Source of the DNA: an uncultured Faecalibacterium sp.
Lineage (GTDB): Bacteria; Bacillota; Clostridia; Oscillospirales; Ruminococcaceae
DNA length: 5,530 bases
Assembly: GCA_945982465.1 (NCBI GenBank)
Contig: CAMFSB010000126.1
Span: forward strand, 1 to 5,530
Direction: 5' to 3'
In this document: positions 1 to 4,523 of the stretch, piece by piece
Position numbering within the stretch: the first letter of the stretch is position 1
How the letters are laid out: every line of letters starts with the position of its first letter
Notes under the pieces: model-generated
The model's database searches: none
What the model was told of the DNA's origin: nothing
The model's input: the letters and a program-made list of their open reading frames with translations, nothing else
Translations under genes and position numbers: made by a program

Positions 1-2160
1 ACCGTCACCTGTCAGTGCAACTTCACAAGCCACCGATGCCAGCTGTACTTTGACACGACTGCCGTAACGGGGACGCGAAATGAACACATCTGCATCGCCG
101 CGCTTGTAACCGATATTTTTCCAAACCATAGCAACCGGCTTGTTATCACTGCTCAGCGCCTGAATTTTCATATTTTGAATCGCCACGCCGCCACGCATAC
201 AGGGGACGAAATCAAGCTTATCGCCCAGCCCCAGACGATCCAGGCCCGTATAGCTGCACCGCATATGCGTCCCATGAAATGACACTTCGCCCGGAAGAAT
301 CTTTTCGTGCCCGCCTATGCTGGTTACAAGCAACGCAGAACAGCACTGCGCCGCATCCTGAATTTGGGCGATGTGTACCGGGTGGATATTTTTGAACATA
401 CTGTATTCCACATTGATTTGACGGGCACATTCGCCTTCATCGAGATGGAAATAAATCTGAGGATCGTCCTGAATAAAAACAAAACCATTTTCAATCTGCC
501 AGCCGTTGCTTGCAAGCCGGTTGATGCGGAAGATACGCTTTTCGTTGTTATACAGTACTACCGTAACAGTAATCTCGCTGAGTGTAATGCCTCCGTTGTA
601 GCAGGGGTCGAAGCGAAGCAAGCCTGTATAAACGCCTTCTTCCAGATGGTCAAACACATAATGACAACCACCATCGGTATCAATGTTCTCGGCAATCATC
701 CGGGTGTCCGGATCAAACGCTCCTTTCCTCTGTGCAAAAAGCTCTGCCGGCTGCGAAAGCAGTTCTCCCTTGTCCGCCGACCAGGATCCGACATCCAGTT
801 CCTGCATGCGCTTGCCGATCGCTACATTTTCGCCTGCGGGCAGAACCACCGGGATTTTTTTGTACTTATTTACAACATACTTGTAACTGCGCTTCCATTC
901 GTCCTGATTGTGCAGTGTGGCAGAGGTAACGCCGTTGGTCCACCAACGATAAATGCTGGTAACCTGCTGCACATCCTGAACGCCGCACAATACCGCGGAA
1001 CGCATCAGAAAGTCCCAATCCTCGATCACATTCAACGAAGGATCGAAACGAAGACCACATTGCTGATATACATAAGCGGGAAAAGCCAAACTCATAAGCG
1101 GACAGTTGTTCTCGACAAACTGCCTGCTCCAGCTGAACGGCTTGCAGTACAACGATTCGAATCCCCCTGTCGCACGCAAGTCGTCGTACGGATGGCGAAT
1201 GCCCTTGATATATTGCCAATCCTGCCGCACGACGTAGGAATGCAAAATTGCGCCGGGGGCTTTGCTTTCGGCCTTGTGAAATTCTTCCACCCAGTTGGCC
1301 ATGACGATATCATCGTCGTCGTAAATTGCAATGTACCGGCCCCTGGCATATTGGAAGCCCATATTCAACGGGGCAGTGCGGCCGTTTTCCTCACAATGGA
1401 TATAGCGGATGCGGCTGCGCAAATACTCCGGCGTTTCCGCGACGACTCTCTGCACCAAAGCATCCTCGGCCGGATTCAGTTTATGACCTACGACCAGAAC
1501 CTCAAAATCCCGGTCTGTCTGGGCAGCCAGACACATCATCACTTCGGCCAGCCCCTGCTCGCGCCGCCCCTGCGTACGAACGACTACGGTAAGGAACGGA
1601 CGCTCTTTCTGCTGACACGCCGCAGCTTGCGCGGGCGCCGCCGTTTCATCCCAGACATACAGCCGAACGAAATACGCTACCTCGGAATGAACGTCCAGTT
1701 CGTTTTTAAGCCAGGTCAGGTAACGATATACCGCGCTTCCCTGCGCTGCCAGAGCATCATCGCTTGGCACCACAGGCAAAGCCGCCACCACATCGTTCTG
1801 GTCAACCTGCTCAAATCCGTTCTGCAGCCAACTGCTCTGCAGTGCTGCGGCCGAGGTCATCTGCTCCCACGGCAGTTCCCCGGCATGGCCATACAGCACG
1901 CGAAGAAGAACATCCCGGTGAGAATTGTTGGAAACCGCAGTGATCACCGGCATTTTCGTCTCCAGAACAACCTGCGGTACCTGCATACCGGTCTGCAGAT
2001 ATACTTTTGCCTGCTCCTGCTCAACAAAGCGGCAGCCCAAAGCTTCCAATTCCTGCTGCAGCTCCGGCTGCGGGTAAGGCATCCAAAGGCTGTGCTTTGC
2101 GTTTGCCTTTTTGGCCAGCGCAAGAATATGCTCCGCAATCAGCTTATTCATTCCATCCAT
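1..2160 (-). CDS. Large multidomain family 2 glycosyltransferase (3' end outside window)
   Basis: This frame is open from ATG at 2160-2158 to the left edge (720 codons, no stop), so the C-terminus is missing. The start is supported by AAAGGAAG at 2176-2169, 8 bases upstream. Residues 1 to about 185 match no family I recognise. Residues about 188-410 form a GT-A glycosyltransferase domain. It opens with a hydrophobic strand and the RTQGR turn (189-199), then shows the metal/nucleotide-binding acidic cluster DDDD (281-284) after the strand GRYIAIY, and the EDWDFLMR motif (380-387) typical of the catalytic-base region in GT2. Residues about 490-715 look beta-rich and contain two copies of a motif, FDPCYNGG (517-524) and FVPCMRGG (651-658), 134 residues apart, perhaps tandem carbohydrate-binding sandwiches. 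The likely role is cytoplasmic transfer of a sugar onto a surface polysaccharide or lipid-linked precursor. It is the third gene of the minus-strand operon. The GT2 call is firm; donor and acceptor are unknown. Confidence 0.88.
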   Translation of the reverse strand, partial: MDGMNKLIAEHILALAKKANAKHSLWMPYPQPELQQELEALGCRFVEQEQAKVYLQTGMQVPQVVLETKMPVITAVSNNSHRDVLLRVLYGHAGELPWEQMTSAAALQSSWLQNGFEQVDQNDVVAALPVVPSDDALAAQGSAVYRYLTWLKNELDVHSEVAYFVRLYVWDETAAPAQAAACQQKERPFLTVVVRTQGRREQGLAEVMMCLAAQTDRDFEVLVVGHKLNPAEDALVQRVVAETPEYLRSRIRYIHCEENGRTAPLNMGFQYARGRYIAIYDDDDIVMANWVEEFHKAESKAPGAILHSYVVRQDWQYIKGIRHPYDDLRATGGFESLYCKPFSWSRQFVENNCPLMSLAFPAYVYQQCGLRFDPSLNVIEDWDFLMRSAVLCGVQDVQQVTSIYRWWTNGVTSATLHNQDEWKRSYKYVVNKYKKIPVVLPAGENVAIGKRMQELDVGSWSADKGELLSQPAELFAQRKGAFDPDTRMIAENIDTDGGCHYVFDHLEEGVYTGLLRFDPCYNGGITLSEITVTVVLYNNEKRIFRINRLASNGWQIENGFVFIQDDPQIYFHLDEGECARQINVEYSMFKNIHPVHIAQIQDAAQCCSALLVTSIGGHEKILPGEVSFHGTHMRCSYTGLDRLGLGDKLDFVPCMRGGVAIQNMKIQALSSDNKPVAMVWKNIGYKRGDADVFISRPRYGSRVKVQLASVACEVALTGDG

Positions 2161-2168
2161 TCAACAAA

Positions 2169-2176
2169 CTTCCTTT
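2169..2176 (-). promoter_or_regulatory. Ribosome binding site of the large glycosyltransferase
   Basis: Read on the minus strand this is AAAGGAAG, ending 8 bases before ATG at 2160-2158. It fixes the first ATG rather than the in-frame ATG three codons later (2151-2149). It lies in the 20-base gap after the TAA of the upstream glycosyltransferase, so the gene has its own site within the polycistronic message. Confidence 0.7.
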
Positions 2177-2180
2177 ACCC

Positions 2181-3101
2181 TTAGATTGTAAACCGCATCT
2201 TCCCGTAATTTCCATGAAGGAATTCCGCAACCTTATGCTCCGGGTCATGCGGAGCAGGCAAAAGCCCTTCTTCCTTCATTTTTTCAAAGTGCAGCAACGC
2301 CTTATGTTCCGGCGCACCTTCCGGAGCGGCCGCAAACGCCCTTTTGGTCTGCTCCAGCAGGTCCGGGGCGGACCACTTATGATACATCAGCAGCGCCGCC
2401 TCGGCCGAATAGTAAACCTCTGCCGCGGTGGGCGTCCAGCCTGCTGTTGCAGAAAGGTTTTTGGAGTGGAACACAACCGCCGACGGCACATAAATGATCT
2501 GATATCCCTGTTCGCGAATCAACCACGAAAAATCCAGGTCATCACAGTACATAAAAAAAGTCTTTTCATCAAAGCCGCCTACGGCACGGTAGAGTTCGGT
2601 GGGAAAAATCGCCAGCGCGGTCGTTGCCCAGCTGGTAACGCCCGTTTCCGGGTCGTACTCTTTGGGATGCTCTACCGGAGTCTGACGCGCTTCGGTCATA
2701 CCTGCACGCAGCTCCGGCACCGAATACGGCTCCAGCATCCGCGCAAACAGATGGGGGCAGACCAGCACATCCGGATTCATGATCTGCAGATAGTCTGCGT
2801 CACAATCCTTTGCCAGCCGATTGTGACCGGCTGCCGTGCCGCTGTTCCGGTCAAAAAACGTATACTGCAGTTCAAAATAGGGTGCATACTTGTCTTGGAA
2901 TCGGTGCAACAGCGCCTCGTCGATCAGAGGCTCCGGCGAAGCATCGCCATAACAAACTCTTGCCCGCGACAGGGCCTGATCGCTTTCCCGATCGACACGA
3001 ATCGCGTTTGCCAAATTGTCCAGCGCCTGTTCCAGTGCATTCACATCATTTTTATACAGAACCGATTGGATCTGAATGCTGACAGGATTCATCTTTTTCA
3101 T
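2181..3101 (-). CDS. Family 2 glycosyltransferase, rhamnosyltransferase-like
   Basis: This is a complete gene of 306 residues, the usual size for single-domain WbbL/RfbF-like GT2 enzymes. The start VSIQIQSVLYKND (7-19) is the first strand of the GT-A fold. NSGTAAGHN (86-94) matches the N-x-G-x-x-x-G-x-N loop, and IMNPDV (107-112) is the family's variant of the DxD metal/nucleotide-sugar site. MYCDDLDFSWLIREQGY (184-200) followed by PSAVVFH (206-212) is the characteristic acidic motif and trailing H. The roughly 90 residues at the C-terminus are not recognisable. No membrane segment or signal peptide is seen, so it should act on the cytoplasmic face of the membrane, transferring an activated deoxyhexose or hexose to a growing glycan; rhamnose is only a family-based guess. 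The start was chosen because GGAAGAGG sits 7 bases upstream. ATG overlaps the TGA of the SDR gene as ATGA, implying translational coupling. Confidence 0.9.
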   Translation of the reverse strand: MKKMNPVSIQIQSVLYKNDVNALEQALDNLANAIRVDRESDQALSRARVCYGDASPEPLIDEALLHRFQDKYAPYFELQYTFFDRNSGTAAGHNRLAKDCDADYLQIMNPDVLVCPHLFARMLEPYSVPELRAGMTEARQTPVEHPKEYDPETGVTSWATTALAIFPTELYRAVGGFDEKTFFMYCDDLDFSWLIREQGYQIIYVPSAVVFHSKNLSATAGWTPTAAEVYYSAEAALLMYHKWSAPDLLEQTKRAFAAAPEGAPEHKALLHFEKMKEEGLLPAPHDPEHKVAEFLHGNYGKMRFTI

Positions 3102-3955
3102 TTCTCTGCCTCTTCCATAATTTTTTTGATCACGCTTGCGTCGCCCCATACGCCCGGGGAATCATACGGGCGATCCGGAAATGCACCGTACTGCAGCCGA
3201 ATATTAAAATGATGCTCCTGGATATACCAATTAACCTGCTCGGCCAGAGACTTGGGCTGCCCTGTACAAACATTTATAATACCGCAGTATTTGTTCTGCA
3301 CACTGGCCGCAACAATCTGCTGTGCCAGCTGCTGCACCGAAATAAAATCGTACAGATTTTTCCCTGTTGTAAACGGAAATTCTGTTTTTCCGGCATAGTG
3401 GGCCTGCGTCAACTTGGCAAAAATTGAGCTTCCGTGCGCATCATCGCCAAAAATATAGTACGCGCGCAGCCAGTGCACGGCAACCGGAAGCTTTGCGGTG
3501 TACAGCATCAGCCATGCGCGCAGCGCATTCTTCGAAATGCCGTACATACTTTGCGGGTTGCACGGAGTGTCTGCTTCAATGGCGCCCTCCCAGTATCCCA
3601 CCTCGTGCATACTGCCCATAACCGAGACCGACGGCAAGCCCTGATCGATCATCGCCTGAAGGAATCGAACATGACTGGACAAATCGGCCATATGAGCATT
3701 GGAATTGTGTACAAAGCCATCTCGCCACGCCAGGTGGATCAGGACATCCGGGCGCCCCAACCGTTCGTAGATGTTTTCAGTTGCGCCAAAAATAGGCACT
3801 TCTGTATATACGGCACGTTCGTCAATTCCCTTGCGGACAAAATCTGCTGCAATCACTTCGCAGCCCAAATCCAGCAACCTTTTTACAACGTGCCTGCCGA
3901 TATATCCGCCTGCGCCGGTGACCAGCACACGCATTTTGGAAACTTCTGCCATCAT
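3098..3955 (-). CDS. NAD-dependent epimerase/dehydratase-family (extended SDR) sugar-nucleotide enzyme
   Basis: This is a complete 285-residue extended short-chain dehydrogenase/reductase. The N-terminal Rossmann site VTGAGGYIG (12-20) gives G14-x-x-G17-x-x-G20. Asp38 at the end of strand 2 (VIAADF) favours NAD(H). Ser115 in VMGSMHEVG and Y138-x-x-x-K142 (YGISK) form the usual catalytic set. The family normally carries out 4-keto reduction, epimerisation or dehydration of a nucleotide sugar in the cytoplasm. The segment LIHLAWRDGF (72-81) with the GSMHEVGYWEG stretch (114-124) resembles, from memory, 4-ketoreductases that make dTDP-6-deoxyhexoses, but the substrate is not established. The frame is open up to a TTG at 4027, but that codon lies upstream of the predicted transcription start. 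AGAGGTG at 3966-3960 supports ATG 3955, or the adjacent ATG 3952 with slightly better spacing. It is the first gene of the glycan operon. Confidence 0.9.
   Translation of the reverse strand: MMAEVSKMRVLVTGAGGYIGRHVVKRLLDLGCEVIAADFVRKGIDERAVYTEVPIFGATENIYERLGRPDVLIHLAWRDGFVHNSNAHMADLSSHVRFLQAMIDQGLPSVSVMGSMHEVGYWEGAIEADTPCNPQSMYGISKNALRAWLMLYTAKLPVAVHWLRAYYIFGDDAHGSSIFAKLTQAHYAGKTEFPFTTGKNLYDFISVQQLAQQIVAASVQNKYCGIINVCTGQPKSLAEQVNWYIQEHHFNIRLQYGAFPDRPYDSPGVWGDASVIKKIMEEAEK
3109..3116 (-). promoter_or_regulatory. Ribosome binding site inside the end of the SDR gene
   Basis: On the minus strand GGAAGAGG lies 7 bases before the ATG at 3101-3099 and within the last codons of the SDR gene. It decides the start of the small glycosyltransferase: the open frame extends a further 16 codons upstream, but no comparable site precedes that earlier start. 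With the ATGA overlap it implies coupled translation. Confidence 0.65.
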
Positions 3956-3959
3956 CTTA

Positions 3960-3966
3960 CACCTCT
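3960..3966 (-). promoter_or_regulatory. Ribosome binding site of the SDR gene
   Basis: On the minus strand AGAGGTG ends 4 bases before ATG 3955-3953 and 7 bases before the second in-frame ATG 3952-3950. Either can be the start; the second has the more usual spacing. The later Met (residue 8, directly before RVLVTG) has no comparable site. Confidence 0.6.
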
Positions 3967-3980
3967 TCGTACATCGTATA

Positions 3981-4011
3981 TAATTAGTACATTTTTGGCC
4001 TCTTCTAATTA
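3981..4011. repeat. Inverted repeat TAATTAG / CTAATTA in the SDR leader
   Basis: TAATTAG at 3981-3987 and CTAATTA at 4005-4011 are perfect 7-base inverted arms separated by 17 bases. They lie in the 5' untranslated leader, just downstream of the predicted start near 4024. Each arm contains the self-complementary TAATTA, so this could be a pair of repressor half-sites or a weak leader hairpin. The region is very AT-rich, so chance is a real possibility. Confidence 0.3.
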
Positions 4012-4030
4012 ACTTCCAAGATTTCAATCC

Positions 4031-4059
4031 ATTATATCATCACATGATTCGACAAGCAA
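4031..4059 (-). promoter_or_regulatory. Promoter of the glycan operon (extended -10)
   Basis: On the minus strand the -10 is a perfect TATAAT (4036-4031) preceded by TGA, giving the extended TGnTATAAT form. The -35 is TTGCTT (4059-4054, three of six consensus bases) with an ideal 17-base spacer. Transcription should start near 4024, leaving a leader of about 70 bases before ATG 3955. The strong extended -10 compensates for the poor -35, a layout often seen where an activator helps. All three minus-strand genes follow with no clear internal terminator. Confidence 0.75.
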
Positions 4060-4426
4060 CCCCAATGAAACCTCAAATATCTCAAGAATCGTGAGATATG
4101 CTGCCAATCAGTGATCCGTCACTCGATCTGGCACGGATCGTTTCTGCTTCACAAAAATTGCCGCAAGGCATTGTGTAAAAGAACCGTCTCTCATTGTATA
4201 CATTTTTTTCCGAAGATTTGCAACCGGATTATTTTGACAGCGGCATTGACTCTCGGGCCGGCCGCACAGAGAAAGACATTCGTGCCAGCCGAGACATTCC
4301 GTGGGAATGGATATCTGTTCAGCACAGGCTGGAAAATATCAAGGGGGATGGAAAAATGCGCGCTTTTGTCCTTGGCACGTTGGCCTGTGCCCTGCGGGCA
4401 TGGCTGACGAAAAAACGATCTTTCGA
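4060..4426. other. Intergenic stretch with no convincing gene
   Basis: Apart from the palindrome at 4077-4099 and the small ORF entered separately, I see no protein family on either strand and no tRNA or riboswitch shape that I can recognise. Other structure: a second inverted repeat, GATCCGT (4113-4119) and ACGGATC (4133-4139), and the 8-base palindrome TGTATACA (4195-4202). Open frames of 80-98 codons exist on both strands but lack recognisable domains. The stretch could hold a decayed gene, a small RNA or only spacer. Confidence 0.5.
4077..4099. promoter_or_regulatory. Palindromic site upstream of the glycan promoter (putative operator)
   Basis: ATATCTCA (4077-4084) and TGAGATAT (4092-4099) are perfect 8-base inverted arms around a 7-base centre. 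The centre (about 4088) is near -64 relative to the predicted minus-strand start, a typical activator position and clear of the -35. There is no U-run, so it is not a terminator. The symmetry suggests a dimeric transcription factor; no specific family is identified. Confidence 0.4.
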
Positions 4427-4457
4427 TGGACAAGGAACATTTGATCCGCTATACTGA
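4356..4457 (+). CDS. Possible 33-residue small ORF (doubtful)
   Basis: ATG at 4356 to TGA at 4455-4457 would encode 33 residues, beginning MRAFVLGTLACALRAWL followed by KKR. It has a good site, AGGGGG (4342-4347), 8 bases upstream. The first 17 residues are mostly hydrophobic and are followed by basic residues, as in a small membrane-associated peptide; it could also be chance. The stop falls inside the -10 of the rightward promoter. No strong dedicated promoter precedes it (TTGTGT 4171 and TGTATA 4195, 18-base spacer, is weak). I do not recognise it; a real gene is possible but less likely than not. Confidence 0.22.
   Translation: MRAFVLGTLACALRAWLTKKRSFDGQGTFDPLY
4427..4455 (+). promoter_or_regulatory. 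Promoter of the aminopeptidase gene
   Basis: The -35 TGGACA (4427-4432) and -10 TATACT (4450-4455) each match five of six consensus bases, with an exact 17-base spacer. Transcription should begin near 4462, in the A-rich run just before the stem-loop at 4471-4500. The aminopeptidase mRNA would then carry a leader of about 60 bases containing that hairpin. It is divergent from the glycan-operon promoter about 400 bases to the left. Confidence 0.65.
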
Positions 4458-4500
4458 ATAAAAAAGAAAACAGCCCCGGCGCTGTGCGGCGCCGGGGCTG
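4457..4500 (-). terminator. Perfect 12-bp GC stem-loop, terminator-like only on the minus strand
   Basis: CAGCCCCGGCGC (4471-4482) pairs perfectly with GCGCCGGGGCTG (4489-4500) around the 6-base loop TGTGCG. On the minus strand the hairpin is followed by a U-rich tract (TTTTCTTTTTTATT, 4470-4457), the form of an intrinsic terminator. On the plus strand no U-run follows, so it should not stop rightward transcription. It lies between the predicted start (about 4462) and the ribosome binding site of the aminopeptidase, so in the plus-strand mRNA it would be a 5' leader hairpin that could protect the transcript or affect translation. On the minus strand it would stop antisense transcription coming out of the aminopeptidase gene. 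Confidence 0.65.
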
Positions 4501-4505
4501 TGAAT

Positions 4506-4514
4506 GGAAGGGAG
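4506..4514 (+). promoter_or_regulatory. Ribosome binding site of the aminopeptidase
   Basis: GGAAGGGAG ends 9 bases before GTG at 4524. It decides that start: the in-frame TTG at 4518 is only 3 bases away from the site. The site begins 5 bases after the leader hairpin, so folding of the hairpin leaves it just exposed. Confidence 0.7.
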
Positions 4515-4523
4515 CCATTGCTT

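Noticed and set aside
307..2184. A 625-codon open frame on the plus strand
   Set aside because: It lies antisense to the large glycosyltransferase, whose opposite frame carries clear GT2 motifs (DDDD, EDWD) and a ribosome binding site. The plus-strand translation has no domain-like pattern.
2007..3212. A 401-codon open frame on the plus strand
   Set aside because: It covers the reverse of the small glycosyltransferase and parts of both neighbours, crosses their gene boundaries, and is rich in R, C, H and P without recognisable motifs.
3434..4012. A 192-codon open frame on the plus strand
   Set aside because: It is antisense to the SDR gene and its leader; the SDR motifs on the minus strand are unambiguous.
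4171..4200. Possible rightward promoter TTGTGT-18-TGTATA
   Set aside because: Weak in both boxes with suboptimal spacing; mentioned only as the best available signal before the doubtful small ORF.
4196..4223. Possible second leftward promoter (TTGCAA with TATACA, 16-base spacer, minus strand)
   Set aside because: Both hexamers match only four of six positions and the promoter at 4031-4059 is far better placed and stronger.
4234..4239. A perfect TTGACA -35 box on the plus strand
   Set aside because: No -10-like hexamer occurs 16-18 bases downstream; that position is GC-rich (around 4256-4262).
3956..4523. Search for mobile-element ends, attachment sites, CRISPR repeats, tRNA or a riboswitch at the composition boundary
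   Set aside because: No terminal inverted repeats with target duplications, no spaced direct-repeat array and no cloverleaf or known aptamer pattern could be seen by eye.
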